In this document: one piece after another, positions 1 through 5,333 of the stretch
Layout: each line of letters starts with the position of its first letter
How positions within the stretch are numbered: the stretch's first letter is position 1
Source: Cyclobacteriaceae bacterium
GTDB taxonomy: Bacteria; Bacteroidota; Bacteroidia; Cytophagales; Cyclobacteriaceae
Direction: 5' to 3'
DNA length: 5,333 bases
Assembly (NCBI GenBank): GCA_030637245.1
Contig: DAOVVI010000177.1
Coordinates: forward strand, 1 to 5,333
Translations under genes and position numbers: made by a program
The notes under the pieces: model-generated
Told to the model about the DNA's origin: nothing
Seen by the model: only the letters and a program-made list of their open reading frames with translations
Databases searched by the model: none

Positions 1-1128
1 AGTAAATTTTTAGAATTCATCGTAATCTTTTTGGTAACATTTGCATGCCAGGTAAAAGAAAATCCCAAACAAGTAAGTGAACAACAAGAAGAACCGGAGT
101 TAATGAATCTGAAAACGGATACGTTACCGGACTGGTCTCAGGATGAACCATTTTTTGATAAAATCAGACCGGTGTATTATGAGACGGATGTCGAAGCGCT
201 AATTCAAATTAATAATGAAAATGATATCATTGAAAGAAGAAAGCAACTCATAAATTTTATATGGGAGAAAGAAGGCTTCCCGGATAAAGATTTACCCGTT
301 ATTGAAAAGAACATTAAGGATCAACGATATGATTCTCTCTTTCATCAAAATTTAGAAAAGATTGATAAGCTAGTTATTTCCATGGATTATGGTTTAAAGT
401 CAATCGCCTATCACTTTATCCCTAAACAAAGCAAGAATAAACTGATGATATATCAGCAGGGTCACAGAGGGGATTTTATTATTGGCATAGAAACCATCAA
501 TTTCTTTCTCAATAATGGGTATAGTGTCGTGGCATTTTCGATGCCTTTGTTAGGAATGAATAATCAATCGCTTGTTGATCTTCCAGGATTTGGAAAAATC
601 AAACTTACTACCCATGAAGAACTAAAATTTCTTCCAGATGGCGCTATTAAATACTTTATCGACCCGGTTATAGCCAGTATAAATTATGCAAATAGATTCA
701 ATTATGATGCTGTGCATATGATTGGCATTTCGGGAGGCGGATGGACAACGACTTTATGTGCGGCTATCGACACAAGAATCCAACACAGCTATCCTGTCGC
801 TGGCTCATTGCCAATTTTTCTCCGGTCAGAATGTTCTCGCGACTGGGGTGACTATGAACAAAGTTTGCCGGAACTTTATCGAATTGCCAATTATCCGGAG
901 CTTTATATGATGGGATCGAATGGCGCCCGGCGAAAGCAATTCCAAATACTGAATCAATTTGATGCGTGTTGTTTTGGGGGTGTCAAATATCGCACCTATG
1001 AACACATTTTGAAAAGCAGGATTAAAAAGGTCGGCAACAGCGACTATGACATATATCTTGACAGTAGTCACAAGGAGCACAAAATATCGGAACAGGCATT
1101 GAATGTGGTCATGGATGACCTGAATTGA
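1..1128 (+). CDS. Exported alpha/beta-hydrolase, probable lipoprotein (5' end outside window)
   Basis: The frame is open from base 1 to the TGA/TGAT end at 1128 (375 codons visible), so the true start lies before the window. A TTG at 31 could be read as a start, but the preceding codons encode a hydrophobic stretch (FLEFIVIFLVTFAC) that ends in a cysteine at codon 16, as in a lipoprotein signal peptide; starting at 31 would destroy it. The mature part has alpha/beta-hydrolase features. YQQGHRGDF (about codons 151-159) follows a beta strand and could form the oxyanion-hole region. GISGGG is a GxSxG nucleophile elbow with the likely catalytic Ser at codon 244. NQFD gives a candidate acid, Asp321, and the C-terminal DSSHKEH gives candidate histidines 357 and 360. 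Other notable blocks are GDYEQ (283-287) and LYMMGSNG (301-308). Substrate is unknown; an esterase or deacylase of cell-envelope or sugar substrates is an inference. Membrane anchoring in the periplasm or outer membrane follows from the lipobox, which is not a perfect match (Thr at -3). Confidence 0.8.
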   Translation, partial: SKFLEFIVIFLVTFACQVKENPKQVSEQQEEPELMNLKTDTLPDWSQDEPFFDKIRPVYYETDVEALIQINNENDIIERRKQLINFIWEKEGFPDKDLPVIEKNIKDQRYDSLFHQNLEKIDKLVISMDYGLKSIAYHFIPKQSKNKLMIYQQGHRGDFIIGIETINFFLNNGYSVVAFSMPLLGMNNQSLVDLPGFGKIKLTTHEELKFLPDGAIKYFIDPVIASINYANRFNYDAVHMIGISGGGWTTTLCAAIDTRIQHSYPVAGSLPIFLRSECSRDWGDYEQSLPELYRIANYPELYMMGSNGARRKQFQILNQFDACCFGGVKYRTYEHILKSRIKKVGNSDYDIYLDSSHKEHKISEQALNVVMDDLN

Positions 1129-1181
1129 TCGAAAATATTGTCTTTTACATTATCGCAATAGTATTTTATTACCGGCGTCCG

Positions 1182-1241
1182 ATTAACTCCCCCTTGGAGA
1201 AGCCTGCCTTGCCGGTAGGCAGGGGGGTAAGGGGAATTGAT
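1182..1241. repeat. Compound palindromic intergenic repeat (MITE/REP-like)
   Basis: Inner perfect arms CCTGCCT (1203-1209) and AGGCAGG (1217-1223) flank the 7-base loop TGCCGGT. Outer imperfect arms, ATTAACTCCCCCTT (1182-1195) and AAGGGGAATTGAT (1229-1241), pair with one bulge and a few mismatches. The result is a long hairpin about 60 bases in total, starting some 50 bases after the stop of the hydrolase gene. C-run/G-run elements of this look, with a nested CCTGCC palindrome, occur in intergenic regions of many Bacteroidota genomes; that statement is from general knowledge, and the copy number here is unknown. There is no U-run after the stem, so it is not a classic intrinsic terminator, though such a stem could protect or attenuate the upstream mRNA. 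Confidence 0.6.
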
Positions 1242-1275
1242 GCTGATAATCATATGTTTACAATGAAATATCAGC
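1242..1275. repeat. Short inverted repeat next to the palindrome
   Basis: GCTGATA (1242-1248) and TATCAGC (1269-1275) are perfect 7-base inverted arms separated by 20 bases. The pairing can be extended outward by TGAT (1238-1241) with ATCA (1279-1282) across a 3-base bulge. It abuts the larger palindrome and may be part of the same element, or a dyad operator. There is no further support for either. Confidence 0.3.
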
Positions 1276-1430
1276 AATATCATCCACAGGGGGTATTTTT
1301 AGTTTTTGTTTAAAAACGCTACATACAGACAAAAAGTCCCTCTTTTCCATGAATTCAAATTTTCCCCAGGTGCCAGTATTATTTTACAAACAAACAATAA
1401 CAACCTCAAAATATTTGTTCCCACTCTATC

Positions 1431-1461
1431 AAGTATAGTCTTTCTTTAAAAAGCATAGTCT
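1431..1461. repeat. Two 11-base direct repeats with a 20-base period
   Basis: AAGTATAGTCT (1431-1441) and AAGCATAGTCT (1451-1461) differ at one base and start exactly 20 bases apart, about two turns of the helix. They lie 160-190 bases upstream of the gene at 1621. Such spacing fits a tandem binding site for a dimeric activator on one face of the DNA. A chance repeat in A/T-rich DNA is also possible. Confidence 0.3.
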
Positions 1462-1620
1462 AGTTTCTGCTTTATTCATTTTGAAAGCTATTAATAAGTA
1501 ATTATACTAAACTCGAAAGTTTATGTATATTTATGGTTAAGGAATTATAAGCAACATTCATTTATCAAGGCAGGAATTTTTAACTACTGAATTTCGATTA
1601 TCTACAAAATAAAATATGAT

Positions 1621-2958
1621 ATGAACAAAAACATTAAACGCCGGGACTTTGTAAAAATTTCCGCTATCACTGCCGGAAGTATGGCATTATCAAATTATAG
1701 TATGGTTCAGGCTGCTCCTAAAGATGAAAAGCCTCTACGAATTGGTTTTGTAGGAGTTGGCAGTCGGGGTTCTTATCACCTCGATGCCGCCCTTGGTATT
1801 GAAGGTGTTGTGGTACCAGCACTTTGTGATATTAAAGATGCGCATCTTCATCGTGCTAAGAGATGGGTAGAAGGGACAGGTCAGCCAACGCCAAATCTTT
1901 ACGGGAAATCTGACACAGATTTTGTCAGGATGTGTGAGCAGGAAGAACTGGACGTTGTCATATGCGCCACCTCATGGAAATGGCATGCACAGGTTTGTAT
2001 TGCAGCCATGAAAAACGGGAAACATGCAGTAAGTGAAGTACCCATTATTCTTACACTTGACGAGGCCTGGGAAGTAGTGGAAACATCAGAGAAAACAGGA
2101 AAATGGGCTACGCTGGCGCTGGAGCAAGCATTGCTCGAGTCTAACTATGCCATGGGGGTGTTGAACATGATCCGGCAGGGAGTGTTTGGGGAAGTTATTC
2201 ATTGTGTTGGCGGATATGTCCATGATCTTAGAATGGTAAAATTTAATCCGGAAGAAGAACCCTGGCGCTTGCAGCATTCGATTGACCGGAATGGCAATCT
2301 TTACCCGGATCATCCAATGAATAAAATCATGGCCATGATGAATATCAATCATGGTGACAGATTGGATTATATAGTGTCGGTGAGCTCTGGCGCAACTATG
2401 TTGAATGAGTATGCCAAAAATTATTACGGTGAAGGGCATCCTTATGCTAAACTGCCAATGGCCCAGGGAGATGTGAACGTTTCACTCCTTCGTACGGTCA
2501 AGGATAAGATGATTACATTAAATTTCGATACGAATACCCCTCATCCCCGTGGCATATTTAAGGTGCAGGGAACAAAAGGTGTTTTTTTGGGTAGCAGTGG
2601 AATCGGAACTAATATTTATATAGATGGCATTAGTCCGGAATCACACCAATGGGAAAGTGCGGAAAAATGGATTGAAGAGTACCAGCATCCCCTGGTTAAA
2701 AACTACAATCCACCTCCTAGAAAAGAGGCGATCCGGGGTCATGGCAGCCAGGGTATGAAAACTCCATTAACCTGGCATTTACTGGCACAAGCTCTTAGAG
2801 CTGGAGAGGTTCCTTATTTTGATGTTTATGACTCGGTAACCAGCAGCGCTGTTTCTCCATTGTCTGAAGCGTCCGTTGCAAAAAAAGGGCAGCCGGTTCA
2901 ATTTCCTGATTTTACCAAGGGGAAATGGGAGAAAAGTTCACCGATTGATTTTGGGTGA
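1621..2958 (+). CDS. Tat-exported Gfo/Idh/MocA protein, GH109-like (alpha-N-acetylgalactosaminidase family)
   Basis: This 445-residue protein opens with a twin-arginine signal (KRRDFVK, residues 6-12), a hydrophobic stretch and a possible cleavage site after VQA (29-31), so it is probably exported folded with its nucleotide bound. The NAD-binding Rossmann motif GVGSRG is at 45-50, followed by the acidic strand end CDI. In sugar dehydrogenases of this superfamily the next motif is EKP with a catalytic Lys; here it is EVP (139-141), as in GH109 glycosidases, which use NAD in a redox-assisted hydrolysis. Other GH109-like blocks are VLNMIRQGVFGE (180-191), GNLYPDH (225-231), NINHGDRLDY (241-250), QGDVNV (282-287), and the C-terminal PLSE (413-416) with FPDFTKGKW (428-436). 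Length is normal for the family. The GH109 Tyr-Pro-x-His active-site segment is kept (Tyr228, His231), but neighbouring residues are changed. The true substrate may therefore differ from alpha-GalNAc, and an oxidoreductase role is not excluded. ATG at 1621 is supported by the signal peptide; the leader is A-rich without a Shine-Dalgarno sequence. Confidence 0.88.
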   Translation: MNKNIKRRDFVKISAITAGSMALSNYSMVQAAPKDEKPLRIGFVGVGSRGSYHLDAALGIEGVVVPALCDIKDAHLHRAKRWVEGTGQPTPNLYGKSDTDFVRMCEQEELDVVICATSWKWHAQVCIAAMKNGKHAVSEVPIILTLDEAWEVVETSEKTGKWATLALEQALLESNYAMGVLNMIRQGVFGEVIHCVGGYVHDLRMVKFNPEEEPWRLQHSIDRNGNLYPDHPMNKIMAMMNINHGDRLDYIVSVSSGATMLNEYAKNYYGEGHPYAKLPMAQGDVNVSLLRTVKDKMITLNFDTNTPHPRGIFKVQGTKGVFLGSSGIGTNIYIDGISPESHQWESAEKWIEEYQHPLVKNYNPPPRKEAIRGHGSQGMKTPLTWHLLAQALRAGEVPYFDVYDSVTSSAVSPLSEASVAKKGQPVQFPDFTKGKWEKSSPIDFG

Positions 2959-3034
2959 CCGGATTGGTTAGACCTATTAATTTCAAAATGAACTAATTGT
3001 TAACCGCTAAATTTTAATCATGGATTTTTTAATA

Positions 3035-3060
3035 AAGACGCAAATGGTCGTCTTAATTTT
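3035..3060 (+). terminator. Possible weak intrinsic terminator
   Basis: AAGACG (3035-3040) and CGTCTT (3049-3054) form a 6-base stem with an 8-base loop, followed by AATTTT. It lies 77 bases after the stop of the GH109-like gene and before the membrane acyltransferase gene, the expected place. The stem is short, with only three G/C pairs, and the T-run is interrupted, so the call is tentative. If real, it separates the two genes into different transcripts. Confidence 0.35.
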
Positions 3061-3162
3061 ATTGGAAATGATAAATAATATTTCACAAAAGCCATAATTT
3101 GCATTAAAGCACTTCACTATAATAACCGTATTCTATTTTTTTAATATTCAAAATATATAATT

Positions 3163-4269
3163 ATGACCAATCTTAATTCTGATTTGAAAGGAGAACGTTT
3201 ATTTTCTCTCGACTTTTTCCGTGGATTTACCATGTTCTTGTTGGTTGCGAGCTCCACAAGTCTCTTATCATCACTGACCGCCCCTGAATTGGAAGGTACT
3301 TTTATCTATGCGATAGGAAGGCAGTTTCATCATGAGCCATGGAATGGGTTACGATTCTGGGATTTGATTCAGCCCTTTTTTATGTTTATCGTGGGTGTGG
3401 CCATGCCATATTCCTTTGCTAACCGGACAAAACGGGGTCACACATACACACAAATCCGTATGCACATAATCAAGCGGGCATTCATACTTTTGCTCCTGGG
3501 TTGGTCTTTGTATTGCATTGGCAATGGAAAAATAGGATTCCATTTTCAAAACGTACTGGCTCAATTGTCTGTTACTTACCTGCTGGCATTTCTGGTGATG
3601 AACAAACCGGTCAGAACGCAGATCATTTTTTCATTTATTCTCTTAGCAGTTACAGAACTCATATACCGGTTTTTCCCGGTTGAAGGTTTTAATCACCCAT
3701 TTGTAGCCAATGAAAATTTCGGTACCTGGCTGGACTTGCAATATGGAGGAGCAAATCTTACCGGTCATTGGGTATCATTTAATGCAATCCCTACAACTGC
3801 CCACACTATCTGGGGAGTACTGGCAGGGCAGTTGTTGATGAGCAACAGGACGGCCATGCAAAAACTGAAAATACTTGTAATAGCCGGTCTCATCGGTGTG
3901 GTTGCCGGTTATGCGCTCGATCCTGTCACTCCTATAATTAAACGCATATGCACATCTTCATTTGTTATCGTCAGCGGCGGATGGACGTTATTGGCTTTGG
4001 CATTTTCGTACTGGCTTATCGACATTATGAAACAGAAGAAATGGTCTGTATTCTTTGCCATCGTAGGAATGAATCCCCTGTTCATTTATCTGTTTGCCAA
4101 TGTGGGAGGCTCGGGATTTATTGAGCATATTATACACCCTTTTTCCATGGCTTTGTTCGGCTGGACAGGAGAATCAACCGCTGACATACTGACCGGCATG
4201 ATCGTGTTATTCTTCTTATGGTATATCTGCTACTGGTTGTATAAAAAGAAGATCTTCATTAGAATTTGA
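3163..4269 (+). CDS. HGSNAT/DUF5009-family membrane acyltransferase
   Basis: This 368-residue integral membrane protein has about ten hydrophobic spans (roughly 18-40, 66-86, 104-120, 130-147, 152-170, 213-226, 235-250, 266-287, 296-312 and 344-360). The N-terminal motif RLFSLDFFRGFTM (12-24) is the hallmark of the heparan-alpha-glucosaminide N-acetyltransferase / YeiB-like / DUF1624-DUF5009 group. HHEPWNGLRFWDLIQPFFMF (56-75) matches the family's H-x-x-W-N-G-L...D-L-x-x-P-x-F-x-F block; by this alignment His57 corresponds to human HGSNAT His269, the proposed catalytic histidine. TTAHTIWGVLAG (211-222) and GMNPLFIYLF (302-311) are further family-like blocks. HGSNAT passes acetyl from cytosolic acetyl-CoA across a membrane to the amino group of a terminal glucosamine. 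By analogy this protein may acetylate an amino sugar at the inner membrane, but bacterial substrates are largely unknown. ATG 3163 is the only good start: an in-frame TAA lies at 3142-3144. The gene follows the GH109-like gene by 204 bases. Confidence 0.88.
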   Translation: MTNLNSDLKGERLFSLDFFRGFTMFLLVASSTSLLSSLTAPELEGTFIYAIGRQFHHEPWNGLRFWDLIQPFFMFIVGVAMPYSFANRTKRGHTYTQIRMHIIKRAFILLLLGWSLYCIGNGKIGFHFQNVLAQLSVTYLLAFLVMNKPVRTQIIFSFILLAVTELIYRFFPVEGFNHPFVANENFGTWLDLQYGGANLTGHWVSFNAIPTTAHTIWGVLAGQLLMSNRTAMQKLKILVIAGLIGVVAGYALDPVTPIIKRICTSSFVIVSGGWTLLALAFSYWLIDIMKQKKWSVFFAIVGMNPLFIYLFANVGGSGFIEHIIHPFSMALFGWTGESTADILTGMIVLFFLWYICYWLYKKKIFIRI

Positions 4270-4367
4270 AATATGAAGTATTGCGAAATTCCAGAATACC
4301 TTTGGTTTAGTGACATGGGAATTGGAAAATATGAATAGAATGGTGAATAGGATCAAAAAAATAATCT

Positions 4368-4799
4368 ATGGGTATAATTAAAGATATTTATGATGCAACC
4401 AAAAACATAGCACAAAACCAAATTGCTATTTCAAATATTAGAAATGAGTTGCGGGATGAGATAAAGCTGAATTTGCAGTTTCTCAAAAGTATCGATGTTG
4501 GAAAAGGGCTGCCCAGCGAAAGGCTTAAAAAAATTACCGATAATCTCCAAATATCTGAAATGATTGATTTTTTGGTTTGCCCGTTTCCAAAATCAATAAT
4601 AAGTACAAGACGGGTTAGCCAATCCATTTTGGGAAATATAAAAGCTAAATATTTACTTGGTCAGAATTTAGAAGAAACCTGTAGAAGAACACGACATATG
4701 ATTAAGTATTTAAAGCTGGACTTTGATGCGGCTAAAGACCCAAAAAGCACCTTACTTTACATAAAGAAATATTTCCGGATCGCCTTAAAATTGCTTTAA
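4368..4799 (+). CDS. Uncharacterised 143-residue helical protein
   Basis: I do not recognise a family. An in-frame TAA at 4362-4364 sits just before ATG 4368, so this is the earliest possible start; AGGATC at 4349-4354 is too distant to be a good ribosome site. The product has no signal peptide or membrane span, so it is probably cytosolic. It is rich in Lys, Ile and Leu. Residues about 15-45 (NQIAISNIRNELRDEIK and onward) look like a long amphipathic helix, possibly coiled-coil. A more ordered central part follows, with FLVCPFPKS (68-76) and a basic patch CRRTRH. The C-terminus IALKLL ends in a helix. By rough hand count the gene is about 34% GC, against the mid-40s for the two larger genes before it, which may point to a different history. 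It starts 98 bases after the acyltransferase gene, with no clear terminator between them, so co-transcription is possible. Confidence 0.65.
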   Translation: MGIIKDIYDATKNIAQNQIAISNIRNELRDEIKLNLQFLKSIDVGKGLPSERLKKITDNLQISEMIDFLVCPFPKSIISTRRVSQSILGNIKAKYLLGQNLEETCRRTRHMIKYLKLDFDAAKDPKSTLLYIKKYFRIALKLL

Positions 4800-4973
4800 A
4801 ATGAATTATCCAACTCGTGCGCGTTTGCAAATGTGTGAAATTGGTGACAAAAGGTGGTGGGAATAAATGAATGATTTAACAGGTTTATAATTGAAGAAGG
4901 GATACAAAGGAAAAGAAAGGGAATAGGCTCGTGTTGTAAACAAACGCCAGTAAGAGCAAAACATTATTACTAA

Positions 4974-4996
4974 ACCTGATGGAACGGTTTTCAGGT
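4974..4996. repeat. Short inverted repeat upstream of the last gene
   Basis: ACCTGA (4974-4979) and TCAGGT (4991-4996) are perfect 6-base inverted arms with an 11-base loop, 38 bases before the ATG of the lipoprotein gene. There is no T-run directly after the stem, so an operator or leader hairpin is more likely than a terminator. A chance match is possible. Confidence 0.25.
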
Positions 4997-5034
4997 CATA
5001 GATGTTTTAAATATATAAACCAACCACCAACATC

Positions 5035-5333
5035 ATGAAATCCTTCAAAACCCAATCTCTTGCTCTTATTCTATCAGTTTTTGCACTTTATGGATGTCAG
5101 CAGAGTTCTGCTGAAATAGCTGATCTTAATAAAGATAAAATCTCAGAAGAACTAGTAAAATTGACCAATCAGTGGGTTGATGCTATGAACACACGTGATA
5201 GAAAAAAACTTGATGATATCTTATCAGACGAACTCGTATTTCATCTGTCTAATGGTGAATTATGGGGCAAGGAACAACTTCTAAAAAGTCATATTGAAGA
5301 CAGACCTGTTTATGAAGAAACAGGTATCTACGA
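5035..5333 (+). CDS. Lipoprotein with SnoaL/DUF4440-like (NTF2-fold) domain, 3' end outside window
   Basis: The frame is open from ATG 5035 to the window edge (99 full codons plus 2 bases). A lipoprotein signal is clear: MKSFK, then a hydrophobic core, then LYGC with the lipidated Cys at residue 21, followed by QQSS. The mature part begins with a helix of the pattern ISEELVKLTNQWVDAMNTRD (37-56), then KKLDDILSDELVFHLSNGE, then KEQLL. This is the usual opening of DUF4440/SnoaL-like domains: helix, RD turn, L-x-x-x-L-x-D-x-x-x-F strand, and a G-x-x-x-x-K-x-x-L segment. Proteins of this fold bind small ligands or act as isomerases or cyclases, and most Bacteroidota lipoprotein members have no known function. 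The lack of a Shine-Dalgarno sequence (leader CCAACCACCAACATC) fits the phylum. The 235-base gap before it suggests its own promoter. Confidence 0.8.
   Translation, partial: MKSFKTQSLALILSVFALYGCQQSSAEIADLNKDKISEELVKLTNQWVDAMNTRDRKKLDDILSDELVFHLSNGELWGKEQLLKSHIEDRPVYEETGIY

Larger units (their letters stand above)
1129..1620. other. Long gene-free spacer (492 bases)
   Basis: No convincing gene lies here. Short frames that cross it in both directions run through a palindromic repeat and lack family features. The stretch holds a compound inverted repeat at about 1182-1241, a 7-base inverted repeat at 1242-1275, and two near-identical 11-mers at 1431-1441 and 1451-1461. The remainder is A/T-rich and probably contains the promoter and long leader of the gene starting at 1621. 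I looked for the Bacteroidota -33 TTTG / -7 TAnnTTTG promoter and found only imperfect pieces (for example TATATTTA near 1525), without a correctly spaced partner. No tRNA-like or rRNA-like sequence is apparent. Confidence 0.7.

Noticed and set aside
1068..1283. 71-codon - strand frame across the same spacer
   Set aside because: It is also driven by the palindrome and runs back into the hydrolase gene; no domain features.
1125..1313. 62-codon + strand frame overlapping the end of the hydrolase gene
   Set aside because: It starts with TTG inside the previous gene and its middle is simply the translation of the palindromic repeat (SPLEKPALPVGRGVRG), a typical artefact.
2086..2439. 117-codon - strand frame inside the GH109-like gene
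   Set aside because: It lies wholly within a well-supported gene; the His/Ile-rich product has no coherent motifs and looks like a reverse-strand shadow.
3095..3101. TAATTTG as a Bacteroidota -7 element for the acyltransferase gene
   Set aside because: It is one base short of TAnnTTTG and has no TTTG at the right distance upstream; the nearest TTG is 30 bases away.
3349..3564. 71-codon - strand frame within the acyltransferase gene
   Set aside because: Shadow of a strongly supported membrane protein gene.
4287..4323. AATTCC / GGAATT inverted arms after the acyltransferase gene as a terminator
   Set aside because: The 25-base loop is too long, the stem is A/T-rich and no T-run follows.
4332..4350. 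TGAATAG repeated twice, 12 bases apart, before the orphan gene
   Set aside because: Only 7 bases long in A/T-rich DNA, with no other support; most likely chance.
1..5333. CRISPR array, tRNA or rRNA genes, transposase, phage or toxin-antitoxin system
   Set aside because: No regularly spaced repeats, cloverleaf-like segments, or integrase/transposase motifs were seen on either strand.

Overview
The window looks like a piece of a Bacteroidota chromosome (Cytophagales/Marinilabiliales-like; the exact order cannot be fixed from the sequence alone). The evidence is moderate-to-low GC, A/T-rich leaders without Shine-Dalgarno sequences, lipoprotein signals, a Tat-exported Gfo/Idh/MocA protein of the GH109 type, a multi-spanning HGSNAT/DUF5009-type acyltransferase, and an intergenic palindrome of the C-run/G-run kind common in that phylum. 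All recognised genes are on the + strand.

Layout: (1) 1-1128, the 3' part of a gene for an exported alpha/beta-hydrolase, probably a lipoprotein, whose start lies before the window. (2) 1129-1620, a 492-base gene-free stretch with a compound palindromic repeat (about 1182-1241), a second small inverted repeat, and a pair of 11-base direct repeats exactly 20 bases apart upstream of the next gene. (3) 1621-2958, a Tat-signal Gfo/Idh/MocA protein closest to GH109 (NAD-dependent alpha-N-acetylgalactosaminidase-like), with several changes from the family motifs. (4) 2959-3162, a spacer with a weak terminator-like hairpin. (5) 3163-4269, an integral membrane acyltransferase of the heparan-alpha-glucosaminide N-acetyltransferase (HGSNAT)/DUF5009 family. 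(6) 4368-4799, a lower-GC gene for a 143-residue helical protein that I do not recognise. (7) 5035 to the end, the 5' part of a lipoprotein with a SnoaL/DUF4440-like (NTF2-fold) domain.

Working together: the GH109-like protein and the HGSNAT-like membrane protein both belong to families acting on N-acetylated amino sugars, and an exported esterase/hydrolase-like protein lies upstream. A small envelope-located glycan-processing locus is a reasonable inference, but no SusC/SusD pair, sulfatase or regulator is visible. The spacers (about 490 and 200 bases) suggest separate transcription units rather than one tight operon. I did not find a clearly new system. The items most worth a second look are the altered active-site motifs of the GH109-like protein, its pairing with the acyltransferase, and the orphan helical gene.
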